A DNA stretch of 64,000 nt. Source: Cinclus cinclus. Its lineage: Eukaryota; Chordata; Aves; Passeriformes; Cinclidae. Of this stretch, positions 10,052 to 23,925 are shown piece after piece. The position numbers and the translations under genes were made by a program. Below the pieces are notes generated by a model. The model saw nothing but the letters and a program-made list of their open reading frames with translations. It was not told where the DNA came from and did no database searches. Every line of letters begins with the position of its first letter. Position 1 is the first letter of the stretch. Where the stretch lies: contig NC_085068.1 in assembly GCF_963662255.1 (NCBI RefSeq), forward strand, positions 248,001 through 312,000. The letters are read 5' to 3'.

Positions 10052-10933
10052 TTGGGTCGCAATGGTGCCTTGCTTCTCTTAACCTCTGTGGTGTCACAAT
10101 GCATCCCATGCCCTTTTAGGCCACTTGATGTCACAATGAATCATTTGATTCTTGGCCTTCATGGTGTCATAATGGTTCCTTGCTTCTATAGGTCCCCATG
10201 CTGTCAGAGTTCATCCGTGGTCCTTTTGCGCCCCCTGGTGTCAAAAGGGATTCTTAGATTGTTAGCCTGCATTGGGTCACAATGGTTCCTTGCTTCTATT
10301 AACCCCTGTGGTGTCACAATGCATCCCATGCCCTTTTAGGCCACTTGATGTCACAATGAATCATTTGATTCTTGGCCTCCATGGTGGCATAATTGTACCA
10401 GGTTTTACTGGGGCCCCATGCTTTCACAAATCATCCCTGCCTCTTTTAGGCCCATTGGTGTCACAAGGGATCATTAGATTGTTAGCCTGCATTGGGTCAC
10501 AATGGTTCCTTGCTTCTCTTAACCTCTGTGGTGTCACAATGCATCCCATGCCCTTTTAAGCCACTTGATGTCACAATGAATCATTTGATTCTTGGCCTCC
10601 ATGGTGTCATAATTGTTCCTTGTTTCTATTGGTCCCCATGCTGTCACAATTCAGACCTGGCCCTTTTTATTCCCCCGTGGTGCCACAAGGGATCATTAGA
10701 TTGTTAGCCTGCATTGGGTCACAATGGTTCCTTGCTTCTCTTAACCTCTGTGGTGTCACAATGCATTCCAAGCCCTTTTAGGCCACTTGGTCTTACAATG
10801 AACCATTTGATTCTTGGCCTTCATGGTGTCATAATGGTTCCTTGCTTCCATAGGTCCCCATGCTGTCAGAGTACATCCGTGGCCCTTTTGCGCCCCCTGG
10901 TGTCAAAAGGGATTCTTAGATTGTTAGCCTGCA
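10052..10933 (+). repeat. Module K copy, tandem with the previous (882 bp)
   Basis: Second of two adjacent K modules. It starts with GGGTCGCAATGGTGCC, a variant shared with the monomer at 807. The 222-bp third monomer reads TTCAGACCTGG near 10651 and CCCCCGTGGTGCC near 10673, changes not shared by the other K copies except in part at 19691. Confidence 0.82.
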
Positions 10934-12033
10934 TTGGGTTACAATGGTGCCTTGCTTCTCTTAACCCCTGTGGTGTCACAATGCATCCCATGCCCTTTTA
11001 GGCCACATGATGTCACAATGAATCATTTGATTCTTGGCCTCCATGGTGGCATAATTGTACCAGGATTTACTTGGGCCCCATGCTTTCACAATTCATCCCT
11101 GGCCCTTTTAGGCCCATTGGTGTCACAAGGGATCATTAGATTGTTAGCCTGCATTGGGTCACAATGGTTCCTTGCTTCTCTTAACCCCTGTGGTGTCACA
11201 ATGCATTCCAAGCCCTTTTAGGCCACTTGGTCTTACAATGAACCATTTGATTCTTGGCCTTCATGGTGTCATAATGGTTCCTTGCTTCTATAGGTCCCCA
11301 TGCCGTCAAGGTTCATCCGTGGTCATTTTGCGCCCCCTGGTGTCAAAAGGGATTCTTAGATTGTTAGCCTGCATTGGGTCACAATGGTTCCTTGCTTCTC
11401 TTAACCCCTGTGGTGTCACAATGCATCCCATGCCCTTTTAGGCCACTTGATGTCACAATGAATCATTTGATTCTTGGCCTCCATGGTGGCATAATGGTTC
11501 CTTGTTTCTATTGGTCCCCATGCTTTCACAATTCATCCCTGGCCCTTTTACGCCCCCTGGTGTCAAATGGGATCCTGGGAGTGTTAGCCTCCATTGGGTC
11601 ACAATGGATCCTTGCTTCTCTTAACCCCTGTGGTGTCACAATGCATACCATGCCCTTTTAGGCCACTTGATGTCACAATGAATCATTTGATTCTTGGCCT
11701 CCACGGTGGCATAATTGATCCTTGCTTCTATTGGTCCCCGTGCTGTAACAATCCATCCCTGGCCCTTTTTATACCCCCTGGTGCCACAAGGGATCATTAG
11801 ATTGTTAGCCTGCATTGGGTCACAATGGTTCCTTGCTTCTCTTAACCTCTGTGGTGTCACAATGCATTCCAAGCCTTTTAGGCCACTTGGTCTTACAATG
11901 AACCATTTGATTCTTGGCCTTCATGGTGTCATAATGGTTCCTTGCTTCTATAGGTCCCCATGCTGTCAGAGTTCATCCGTGGTCCTTTTGCGCCCCCTGG
12001 TGTCAAAAGGGATTCTTCGATTGTTAGCCTGCA
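10934..12033 (+). repeat. Module L copy 2 (5-mer, 1,100 bp)
   Basis: Same five-monomer order as at 1246, at an offset of 9,688 bp. Differences from copy 1 include ATGCCGTCAAGG at about 11300, CATGCTTTCACAATTC at about 11520 and GGGAGTGTTAGCC at about 11577. Its first monomer starts with GGGTTACAATGGTGCC and carries CCACATGATGTCAC where most L copies have CCACTTAATGTCAC. This makes it a useful outgroup for judging the changes seen near 26.3 kb. Confidence 0.78.
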
Positions 12034-14675
12034 TTGGGTCACAATGGTTCCTTGCTTCTCTTAACCCCTGTGGTGTCACAATGCATCCCATGCCCTTTTA
12101 GGCCACTTGATGTCACAATGAATCATTTGATTCTTGGCCTCCATGGTGGCGTAATTGTACCAGGTTTTACTTGGGCCCCATGCTTTCACAATACATCCCT
12201 GCCCCTTTTAGGCCCATTGGTGTCAAAAGGGATCATTAGATTGTTAGCCTGCAAGGGGTCACAATGGTTCCTTGCTTCTCTTAACCTCTGTGGTGTCACA
12301 ATGCATCCCATGCCCTTTTAGGCCACTTGATGTCACAATGAATCATTTGATTCTTGGCCTCCATGGTGTCATAATTGTTCCTTGTTTCTATTGGGCCCCA
12401 TGCTGTCACAATTCATCCCTGGCCCTTTTTATACCCCCTGGTGCCACAAGGGATCATTAGATTGTTAGCCTGCAATGGGTCACAATGGTTCCTTGCTTCT
12501 CTTAACCTCTGTGGTGTCACAATGCATTCCAAGCCCTTTTAGGCCACTTGGTCTTACAATGAACCATTTGATTCTTGGCCTTCATGGTGTCATAATGGTT
12601 CCTTGCTTCCATAGGTCCCCATGCTGTCAGAGTCCATCCGTGGTCCTTTTGCGCCCCCTGGTGTCAAAAGGGATTCTTAGATTGTTAGCCTGCATTGGGT
12701 CACAATGGTTCCTTGGTTCTCTTAACCCCTGTGGTGTCACAATGCATCCCATGCCCTTTTAGGCCACTTGATGTCACAATGAATCATTTGATTCTTGGCC
12801 TCCATGGTGGCGTAATTGTACCAGGTTTTCATTGGGCCCCATGCTTTCACAATACATCCCTGCTCCTTTTAGGCCCATTGGTGTCAAAAGGGATTATTAG
12901 ATTGTTAGCCTCCATTGGGTCACAATGGATCCTTGCTTCTCTTAACCCCTGTGCTGTCACAATGCATCCCATGCCCTTTTAGGCCACATGATGTCACAAT
13001 GAATTATTTGATTCTTGGCCTCCATGGTGGCATAATAGATCCTTGCTTCTATTGGTCCCCGTGCTGTAACAATTCATCCCTGCCCCTTTTAGGCCCATTG
13101 GTGTCACAAGGGATCATTTGATTGTTAGCCTGCAATGGGTCACAATGGTTCCTTGCTTCTCTTAACCTCTGTGGTGTCACAATGCATCCCATGCCCTTTT
13201 AGGCCACTTGATGTCACAATGAATCATTTGATTCTTGGCCACCATGGTGTCATAATTGTTCCTTGTTTCTATTGGGCCCCATGCTGTCACAATTCATCCC
13301 TGGCCCTTTTTATACCCCCTGGTGCCACAAGGGATCATTAGATTGTTAGCCTGCAATGGGTCACAATGGTTCCTTGCTTCTCTTAACCTCTGTGGTGTCA
13401 CAATGCATTCCAAGCCCTTTTAGGCCACTTGGTCTTACAATGAACCATTTGGTTCTTGGCCTTCATGGTGTCATAATGGTTCCTTGCTTCCATAGGTCCC
13501 CATGCTGTCAGAGTCCATCCGTGGTCCTTTTGCGCCCCCTGGTGTCAAAAGGGATTCTTAGATTGTTAGCCTGCATTGGGTCACAATGGTTCCTTGCTTC
13601 TCTTAACCTCTGTGGTGTCATAATGCATCCCATGCCCTTTTAGGCCACTTGATGTCACAATGAATCATTTGATTCTTGGCCTCCATTGTGTCAAAATGGT
13701 TCCTTGTTTCTATTGGGCCCCATGCTGTCACAATTCATCCCTGGCCCTTTTACGCCCCCTGGTGTCAAATGGGATCCTGGGATTATTAACCTCCATTGGG
13801 TCACAATGGATCCTTGCTTCTCTTAACCCCTGTGCTGTCACAATGCATCCCATGCCCTTTTAGGCCACTTGATGTCACAATGAATCATTTGATTCTTGGC
13901 CTCCATGGTGGCATAATAGATCCTTGCTTCTATTGGTCCCCGTGCTGTAACAATCCATCCCTGGCCCTTTTTATACACCCTGGTGCCACAAGGGATCATT
14001 AGATTGTTAGCCTGCATTGGGTCACAATGGTTCCTTGCTTCTCTTAACCTCTGTGGTGTCACAATGCATTCCGAGCCTTTTAGGCCACTTGGTCTTACAA
14101 TGAACCATTTGATTCTTGGCCTTCATGGTGTCATAATGGTTCCTTGCTTCTATAGGTCCCCATGCTGTCAGAGTCCATCCGTGGTCCTTTTGCGCCCCCT
14201 GGTGTCAAAAGGGATTCTTAGATTGTTAGCCTGCATTGGGTCACAATGGTTCCTTGGTTCTCTTAACCCCTGTGGTGTCACAATGCATCCCATGCCCTTT
14301 TAGGCCACTTGATGTCACAATGAATCATTTGATTCTTGGCCTCCATGGTGGCGTAATTGTACCAGGTTTTCATTGGGCCCCATGCTTTCACAATACATCC
14401 CTGCTCCTTTTAGGCCCATTGGTGTCAAAAGGGATTATTAGATTGTTAGCCTCCATTGGGTCACAATGGATCCTTGCTTCTCTTAACCCCTGTGCTGTCA
14501 CAATGCATCCCATGCCCTTTTAGGCCACATGATGTCACAATGAATTATTTGATTCTTGGCCTCCATGGTGGCATAATAGATCCTTGCTTCTATTGGTCCC
14601 CGTGCTGTAACAATTCATCCCTGGACCTTTTAGGCCCATTGGTGTCACAAGGGATCATTAGATTGTTAGCCTGCA
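12034..14675 (+). repeat. Mixed segment continuing the 9.25-kb and 7-kb offsets
   Basis: Monomers from 12034 to about 12900 match 2786-3660 at an offset of 9,248 bp, including the rare GCCTGCAAGGGGTCAC variant (3001 and 12250). From 12915 to about 13560 they match 5428-6080 at 7,487 bp, including the CATTTGATTGTTAGCC variant. From 13660 they match 6613 onward at 7,047 bp. The stepwise change of offset means this stretch is a shortened relative of the first 9 kb that has lost blocks of whole monomers. Confidence 0.7.
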
Positions 14676-15775
14676 ATGGGTCACAATGGTTCCTTGCTTC
14701 TCTTAACCTCTGTGGCGTCACAATGCATCCCATGCCCTTTTAGGCCACTTGATGTCACAATGAATCATTTGATTCTTGGCCTCCATTGTGTCAAAATGGT
14801 TCCTTGTTTCTATTGGGCCCCATGCTGTCACAATTCATCCCTGGCCCTTTTATGCCCCCTGGTGTCAAATGGGATCCTGGGATTATTAGCCTCCATTGGG
14901 TCACAATGGATCCTTGCTTCTCTTAACCCCTGTGGTGTCACAATGCATCCCATGCCCTTTTAGGCCACTTGATGTCACAATGAATCATTTGATTCTTGGC
15001 CTCCATGGTGGCATAATAGATCCTTGCTTCTATTGGTCCCCGTGCTGTAACAATCCATCCCTGGCCCTTTTTATACCCCCTGGTGCCACAAGGGATCATT
15101 AGATTGTTAGCCTGCAATGGGTCACAATGGTTCCTTGCTTCTCTTAACCTCTGTGGTGTCACAATGCATTCCAAGCCTTTTAGGCCACTTGGTCTTACAA
15201 TGAACCATTTGATTCTTGGCCTTCATGGTGTCATAATGATTCCTTGCTTCTATAGGTCCCCATGCTGTCAGAGTCCATCCGTGGTCCTTTTGCGCCCCCT
15301 GGTGTCAAAAGGGATTCTTAGATTGTTAGCCTGCATTGGGTCACAATGGTTCCTTGCTTCTCTTAACCCCTGTGGTGTCACAATGCATCCCATGCCCTTT
15401 TAGGCCACTTGATGTCACAATGAATAATTTGATTCTTGGCCTCCATGGTGGCGTAATTGTACCAGGTTTTACTTGGGCCCCATGCTTTCACAATTCATCC
15501 CTGCCCCTTTTAGGCCCATTGGTGTCAAAAGGGATCATTAGATTGTTAGCCTCCATTGGGTCACAATGGATCCTTGCTTCTCTTAACCCCTGTGCTGTCA
15601 CAATGCATCCCATGCCCTTTTAGGCCACATGATGTCACAATGAATTATTTGATTCTTGGCCTCCATGGTGGCATAATAGATCCTTGCTTCTATTGGTCCC
15701 CGTGCTGTAACAATTCATCCCTGGACCTTTTAGGCCCATTGGTGTCACAAGGGATCATTAGATTGTTAGCCTGCA

Positions 15776-18700
15776 ATGGGTCACAATGGTTCCTTGCTTC
15801 TCTTAACCTCTGTGGTGTCACAATGCATCCCATGCCCTTTTAGGCCACTTGATGTCACAATGAATCATTTGATTCTTGGCCTTCATGGTGTCATAATGGT
15901 TCCTTGCTTCTATAGGTCCCCATGCTGTCAGAGTTCATCCGTGGTCCTTTTGCGCCCCCTGGTGTCAAAAGGGATTCTTAGATTGTTAGCCTGCATTGGG
16001 TCACAATGGTTCCTTGCTTCTATTAACCCCTGTGGTGTCACAATGCATCCCATGCCCTTTTAGGCCACATGATGTCACAATGAATCATTTGATTCTTGGC
16101 CTCCATGGTGGCATAATTGTACCAGGTTTTACTGGGGCCCCATGCTTTCACAAATCATCCCTGCCTCTTTTAGGCCCATTGGTGTCACAAGGGATCATTA
16201 GATTGTTAGCCTGCATTGGGTCACAATGGTTCCTTGCTTCTCTTAACCTCTGTGGTGTCACAATGCATCCCATGCCCTTTTAAGCCACTTGATGTCACAA
16301 TGAATCATTTGATTCTTGGCCTCCATGGTGTCATAATTGTTCCTTGTTTCTATTGGGCCCCATGCTGTCACAATTCATCCCTGGCCCTTTTTATTCCCCC
16401 CTGGTGCCATAAGGGATCATTAGATTGTTAGCCTGCATTGGGTCACAATGGTTCCTTGCTTCTCTTAACCTCTGTGGTGTCACAATGCATTCCAAGCCCT
16501 TTTAGGCCACTTGGTCTTACAATGAACCATTTGATTCTTGGCCTTCATGGTGTCATAATGGTTCCTTGCTTCCATAGGTCCCCATGCTGTCAGAGTCCAT
16601 CCGTGGTCCTTTTGCGCCCCCTGGTGTCAAAAGGGATTCTTAGATTGTTAGCCTGCATTGGGTCACAATGGTTCCTTGCTTCTCTTAACCTCTGTGGTGT
16701 CATAATGCATCCCATGCCCTTTTAGGCCACTTGATGTCACAATGAATCATTTGATTCTTGGCCTCCATTGTGTCAAAATGGTTCCTTGTTTCTATTGGGC
16801 CCCATGCTGTCACAATTCATCCCTGGCCCTTTTACGCCCCCTGGTGTCAAATGGGATCCTGGGATTGTTAGCCTCCATTGGGTCACAATGGATCCTTGCT
16901 TCTCTTAACCCCTGTGGTGTCACAATGCATCCCATGCCCTTTTAGGCCACTTGATGTCACAATGAATCATTTGATTCTTGGCCTCCATGGTGGCATAATA
17001 GATCCTTGCTTCTATTGGTCCCCGTGCTGTAACAATCCATCCCTGGCCCTTTTTATACCCCCTGGTGCCACAAGGGATCATTAGATTGTTAGCCTGCATT
17101 GGGTCACAATGGTTCCTTGCTTCTCTTAACCTCTGTGGTGTCACAATGCATTCCAAGCCTTTTAGGCCACTTGGTCTTACAATGAACCATTTGATTCTTG
17201 GCCTTCATGGTGTCATAATGGTTCCTTGCTTCTATAGGTCCCCATGCTGTCAGAGTCCATCCGTGGTCCTTTTGCGCCCCCTGGTGTCAAAAGGGATTCT
17301 TAGATTGTTAGCCTGCATTGGGTCACAATGGTTCCTTGCTTCTCTTAACCCCTGTGGTGTCACAATGCATCCCATGCCCTTTTAGGCCACTTGATGTCAC
17401 AATGAATCATTTGATTCTTGGCCTCCATGGTGGCGTAATTGTACCAGGTTTTACTTGGGCCCCATGCTTTCACAATACATCCCTGCCCCTTTTAGGCCCA
17501 TTGGTGTCAAAAGGGATCATTAGATTGTTAGCCTCCATTGGGTCACAATGGATCCTTGCTTCTCTTAACCCCTGTGGTGTCACAATGCATCCCATGCCCT
17601 TTTAGGCCACTTGATGTCACAATGAATCATTTGATTCTTGGCCACCATGGTGTCATAATTGTTCCTTGTTTCTATTGGGCCCCATGCTGTCACAATTTAT
17701 CCCTGGCCCTTTTTATACCCCCTGGTGCCACAAGGGATCGTTAGATTGTTAGCCTGCAATGGGTCACAATGGTTCCTTGCTTCTCCTAACCTCTGTGGTG
17801 TCACAATGCATCCCATGCCCTTTTAGGCTACTTGATGTCACAATGAATTATTTGATTCTTGGCCTCCATGGTGGCATAATAGATCCTTGCTTCTATTGGT
17901 CCCCGTGCTGTAACAATTCATCCCTGCCCCTTTTAGGCCCATTGGTGCCACAAGGGATCATTAGATTGTTAGGCTGCATTGGGTCACAATGGTTCCTTGC
18001 TTCTCTTAACCTCTGTGGTGTCACAATGCATCCCATGCCCTTTTAGGCCACTTGATGTCACAATGAATCATTTGATTCTTGGCCTCCATTGTGTCAAAAT
18101 GGTTCCTTGTTTCTATTGGGCCCCATGCTGTCACAATTCATCCCTGGCCCTTTTACGCACCCTGGTGTCAAATGGGATCCTGGGATTATTAGCCTCCATT
18201 GGGTCACAATGGATCCTTGCTTCTCTTAACCCCTGTGCTGTCACAATGCATCCCATGCCCTTTTAGGCCACTTGATGTCACAATGAATCATTTGATTCTG
18301 GGCCTCCATGGTGGCATAATAGATCCTTGCTTCTATTGGTCCCCGTGCTGTAACAATCCATCCCTGGCCCTTTTTATAACCCCTGGTGCCACAAGGGATC
18401 ATTAGATTGTTAGCCTGCATTGGGTCACAATGGTTCCTTGCTTCTCTTAACCTCTGTGGTGTCACAATGCATTCCGAGCCTTTTAGGCCACTTGGTCTTA
18501 CAATGAACCATTTGATTCTTGGCCTTCATGGTGTCATAATGGTTCCTTGCTTCTATAGGTCCCCATGCTGTCAGAGTCCATCCGTGGTCCTTTTGCGCCC
18601 CCTGGTGTCAAAAGGGATTCTTAGATTGTTAGCCTGCATTGGGTCACAATGGTTCCTTGGTTCTCTTAACCCCTGTGGTGTCACAATGCATCCCATGCCC

Positions 18701-19078
18701 TTTTAGGCCACTTGATGTCACAATGAATCATTTGATTCTTGGCCTCCATGGTGGCGTAATTGTACCAGGTTTTCATTGGGCCCCATGCTTTCACAATACA
18801 TCCCTGCTCCTTTTAGGCCCATTGGTGTCAAAAGGGATTATTAGATTGTTAGCCTCCATTGGGTCACAATGGATCCTTGCTTCTCTTAACCCCTGTGCTG
18901 TCACAATGCATCCCATGCCCTTTTAGGCCACATGATGTCACAATGAATTATTTGATTCTTGGCCTCCATGGTGGCATAATAGATCCTTGCTTCTATTGGT
19001 CCCCGTGCTGTAACAATTCATCCCTGGACCTTTTAGGCCCATTGGTGTCACAAGGGATCATTAGATTGTTAGCCTGCA
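15776..19078 (+). repeat. 15-mer HOR copy 1 (3,303 bp)
   Basis: Fifteen monomers that begin with a K module. They match the next 3.3 kb monomer for monomer at an offset of 3,303 bp. Similarity at this offset reaches back to about 14676, so the true first copy may be in a shifted phase. Shared markers in both copies are TTTTAGGCTACTTG (17821 and 21124) and GTTAGGCTGCATTGGG (17968 and 21272). Confidence 0.8.
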
Positions 19079-22000
19079 ATGGGTCACAATGGTTCCTTGC
19101 TTCTCTTAACCTCTGTGGTGTCACAATGCATCCCATGCCCTTTTAGGCCACTTGATGTCACAATGAATCATTTGATTCTTGGCCTTCATGGTGTCATAAT
19201 GGTTCCTTGCTTCTATAGGTCCCCATGCTGTCAGAGTTCATCCGTGGTCCTTTTGCGCCCCCTGGTGTCAAAAGGGATTCTTAGATTGTTAGCCTGCATT
19301 GGGTCACAATGGTTCCTTGCTTCTATTAACCCCTGTGGTGTCACAATGCATCCCATGCCCTTTTAGGCCACATGATGTCACAATGAATCATTTGATTCTT
19401 GGCCTCCATGGTGGCATAATTGTACCAGGTTTTACTGGGGCCCCATGCTTTCACAAATCATCCCTGCCTCTTTTAGGCCCATTGGTGTCACAAGGGATCA
19501 TTAGATTGTTAGCCTGCATTGGGTCACAATGGTTCCTTGCTTCTCTTAACCTCTGTGGTGTCACAATGCATCCCATGCCCTTTTAAGCCACTTGATGTCA
19601 CAATGAATCATTTGATTCTTGGCCTCCATGGTGTCATAATTGTTCCTTGTTTCTATTGGTCCCCATGCTGTCACAATTCATCCCTGGCCCTTTTTATTCC
19701 CCCGTGGTGCCACAAGGGATCATTAGATTGTTAGCCTGCATTGGGTCACAATGGTTCCTTGCTTCTCTTAACCTCTGTGGTGTCACAATGCATTCCAAGC
19801 CCTTTTAGGCCACTTGGTCTTACAATGAACCATTTGATTCTTGGCCTTCATGGTGTCATAATGGTTCCTTGCTTCCATAGGTCCCCATGCTGTCAGAGTC
19901 CATCCGTGGTCCTTTTGCGCCCCCTGGTGTCAAAAGGGATTCTTAGATTGTTAGCCTCCATTGGGTCACAATGGTTCCTTGCTTCTCTTAACCTCTGTGG
20001 TGTCATAATGCATCCCATGCCCTTTTAGGCCACTTGATGTCACAATGAATCATTTGATTCTTGGCCTCCATTGTGTCAAAATGGTTCCTTGTTTCTATTG
20101 GGCCCCATGCTGTCACAATTCATCCCTGGCCCTTTTACGCCCCCTGGTGTCAAATGGGATCCTGGGATTGTTAGCCTCCATTGGGTCACAATGGATCCTT
20201 GCTTCTCTTAACCCCTGTGGTGTCACAATGCATCCCATGCCCTTTTAGGCCACTTGATGTCACAATGAATCATTTGATTCTTGGCCTCCATGGTGGCATA
20301 ATAGATCCTTGCTTCTATTGGTCCCCGTGCTGTAACAATCCATCCCTGGCCCTTTTTATACCCCCTGGTGCCACAAGGGATCATTAGATTGTTAGCCTGC
20401 ATTGGGTCACAATGGTTCCTTGCTTCTCTTAACCTCTGTGGTGTCACAATGCATTCCAAGCCTTTTAGGCCACTTGGTCTTACAATGAACCATTTGATTC
20501 TTGGCCTTCATGGTGTCATAATGGTTCCTTGCTTCTATAGGTCCCCATGCTGTCAGAGTCCATCCGTGGTCCTTTTGCGCCCCCTGGTGTCAAAAGGGAT
20601 TCTTAGATTGTTAGCCTGCATTGGGTCACAATGGTTCCTTGGTTCTCTTAACCCCTGTGGTGTCACAATGCATCCCATGCCCTTTTAGGCCACTTGATGT
20701 CACAATGAATCATTTGATTCTTGGCCTCCATGGTGGCGTAATTGTACCAGGTTTTACTTGGGCCCCATGCTTTCACAATACATCCCTGCCCCTTTTAGGC
20801 CCATTGGTGTCAAAAGGGATCATTAGATTGTTAGCCTCCATTGGGTCACAATGGATCCTTGCTTCTCTTAACCCCTGTGGTGTCACAATGCATCCCATGC
20901 CCTTTTAGGCCACTTGATGTCACAATGAATCATTTGATTCTTGGCCACCATGGTGTCATAATTGTTCCTTGTTTCTATTGGGCCCCATGCTGTCACAATT
21001 TATCCCTGGCCCTTTTTATACCCCCTGGTGCCACAAGGGATCGTTAGATTGTTAGCCTGCAATGGGTCACAATGGTTCCTTGCTTCTCCTTACCTCTGTG
21101 GTGTCACAATGCATCCCATGCCCTTTTAGGCTACTTGATGTCACAATGAATTATTTGATTCTTGGCCTCCATGGTGGCATAATAGATCCTTGCTTCTATT
21201 GGTCCCCGTGCTGTAACAATTCATCCCTGCCCCTTTTAGGCCCATTGGTGCCACAAGGGATCATTAGATTGTTAGGCTGCATTGGGTCACAATGGTTCCT
21301 TGCTTCTCTTAACCTCTGTGGTGTCACAATGCATCCCATGCCCTTTTAGGCCACTTGATGTCACAATGAATCATTTGATTCTTGGCCTCCATTGTGTCAA
21401 AATGGTTCCTTGTTTCTATTGGGCCCCATGCTGTCACAATTCATCCCTGGCCCTTTTACGCCCCCTGGTGTCAAATGGGATCCTGGGATTATTAGCCTCC
21501 ATTGGGTCACAATGGATCCTTGCTTCTCTTAACCCCTGTGCTGTCACAATGCATCCCATGCCCTTTTAGGCCACTTGATGTCACAATGAATCATTTGATT
21601 CTTGGCCTCCATGGTGGCATAATAGATCCTTGCTTCTATTGGTCCCCGTGCTGTAACAATCCATCCCTGGCCCTTTTTATACCCCCTGGTGCCACAAGGG
21701 ATCATTAGATTGTTAGCCTGCAATGGGTCACAATGGTTCCTTGCTTCTCTTAACCTCTGTGGTGTCACAATGCATTCCAAGCCCTTTTAGCCCACTTGGT
21801 CTTACAATGAACCATTTGATTCTTGGCCTTCATGGTGTCATAATGATTCCTTGCTTCTATAGGTCCCCATGCTGTCAGAGTCCATCCGTGGTCCTTTTGC
21901 GCCCCCTGGTGTCAAAAGGGATTCTTAGATTGTTAGCCTGCATTGGGTCACAATGGTTCCTTGGTTCTCTTAACCTCTGTGGTGTCACAATGCATCCCAT

Positions 22001-22382
22001 GCCCTTTTAGGCCACTTGATGTCACAATGAATAATTTGATTCTTGGCCTCCATGGTGGCGTAATTGTACCAGGTTTTACTTGGGCCCCATGCTTTCACAA
22101 TTCATCCCTGCCCCTTTTAGGCCCATTGGTGTCAAAAGGGATCATTAGATTGTTAGCCTCCATTGGGTCACAATGGATCCTTGCTTCTCTTAACCCCTGT
22201 GCTGTCACAATGCATCCCATGCCCTTTTAGGCCACATGATGTCACAATGAATTATTTGATTCTTGGCCTCCATGGTGGCATAATAGATCCTTGCTTCTAT
22301 TGGTCCCCGTGCTGTAACAATTCATCCCTGGACCTTTTAGGCCCATTGGTGTCACAAGGGATCATTAGATTGTTAGCCTGCA
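19079..22382 (+). repeat. 15-mer HOR copy 2 (3,304 bp)
   Basis: Second copy of the fifteen-monomer unit, again led by a K module. Its right end departs from copy 1: near 21722-22200 it carries CAATGATTCCTTGC and CAATGAATAATTTG, which match 15115-15600 rather than 18420-18920. This suggests that sequence from one period earlier was brought in by exchange. Confidence 0.8.
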
Positions 22383-23925
22383 ATGGGTCACAATGGTTCC
22401 TTGCTTCTCTTAACCTCTGTGGTGTCACAATGCATCCCATGCCCTTTTAGGCCACTTGATGTCACAATGAATCATTTGATTCTTGGCCTTCATGGTGTCA
22501 TAATGGTTCCTTGCTTCTATAGGTCCCCATGCTGTCAGAGTTCATCCGTGGTCCTTTTGCGCCCCCTGGTGTCAAAAGGGATTCTTAGATTGTTAGCCTG
22601 CATTGGGTCACAATGGTTCCTTGCTTCTATTAACCCCTGTGGTGTCACAATGCATCCCATGCCCTTTTAGGCCACATGATGTCACAATGAATCATTTGAT
22701 TCTTGGCCTCCATGGTGGCATAATTGTACCAGGTTTTACTGGGGCCCCATGCTTTCACAAATCATCCCTGCCTCTTTTAGGCCCATTGGTGTCACAAGGG
22801 ATCATTAGATTGTTAGCCTGCATTGGGTCACAATGGTTCCTTGCTTCTCTTAACCTCTGTGGTGTCACAATGCATCCCATGCCCTTTTAAGCCACTTGAT
22901 GTCACAATGAATCATTTGATTCTTGGCCTCCATGGTGTCATAATTGTTCCTTGTTTCTATTGGGCCCCATGCTGTCACAATTCATCCCTGGCCCTTTTTA
23001 TTCCCCCCTGGTGCCACAAGGGATCATTAGATTGTTAGCCTGCATTGGGTCACAATGGTTCCTTGCTTCTCTTAACCTCTGTGGTGTCACAATGCATTCC
23101 AAGCCCTTTTAGGCCACTTGGTCTTACAATGAACCATTTGATTCTTGGCCTTCATGGTGTCATAATGGTTCCTTGCTTCCATAGGTCCCCATGCTGTCAG
23201 AGTCCATCCGTGGTCCTTTTGCGCCCCCTGGTGTCAAAAGGGATTCTTAGATTGTTAGCCTCCATTGGGTCACAATGGATCCTTGCTTCTCTTAACCCCT
23301 GTGCTGTCACAATGCATCCCATGCCCTTTTAGGCCACTGGATGTCAAAATGAATTATTTGATTCTTGGCCTCCATGGTGGCATAATAGATCCTTGCTTCT
23401 ATTGGTCCCCGTGCTGTAACAATTCATCCCTGCCCCTTTTAGGCCCATTGGTGTCAAAAGGGATCATTAGATTGTTAGCCTGCATTGGGTCACAATGGTT
23501 CCTTGCTTCTCTTAACCTCTGTGGTGTCATAATGCATCCCATGCCCTTTTAGGCCACTTGATGTGACAATGAATCATTTGATTCTTGGCCTCCATTGTGT
23601 CAAAATGGTTCCTTGTTTCTATTGGGCTCCATGCTGTCACAATTCATCCCTGGCCCTTTTACGCCCCCTGGTGTCAAATGGGATCCTGGGATTATTAGCC
23701 TCCATTGGGTCACAATGGATCCTTGCTTCTCTTAACCCCTGTGCTGTCACAATGCATCCCATGCCCTTTTAGGCCACTTGATGTCACAATGAATCATTTG
23801 ATTCTTGGCCTCCATGGTGGCATAATAGATCCTTGCTTCTATTGGTCCCCGTGCTGTAACAATCCATCCCTGGCCCTTTTTATACCCCCTGGTGCCACAA
23901 GGGATCATTAGATTGTTAGCCTGCA
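22383..23925 (+). repeat. 7-mer HOR copy 1 (1,543 bp)
   Basis: K module followed by three monomers: GGATGTCAAAATGAATTATT, then TTGATGTGACAATG with CCATTGTGTCAAAATGG and GGGCTCCATG, then GGCATAATAGATCC with CTTTTTATACC. It is repeated at once at 23926 with essentially the same sequence by eye. The preceding similarity begins inside GGGATCATTAGATTGTTAGCC, consistent with unequal crossover between misaligned monomers. Confidence 0.85.
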
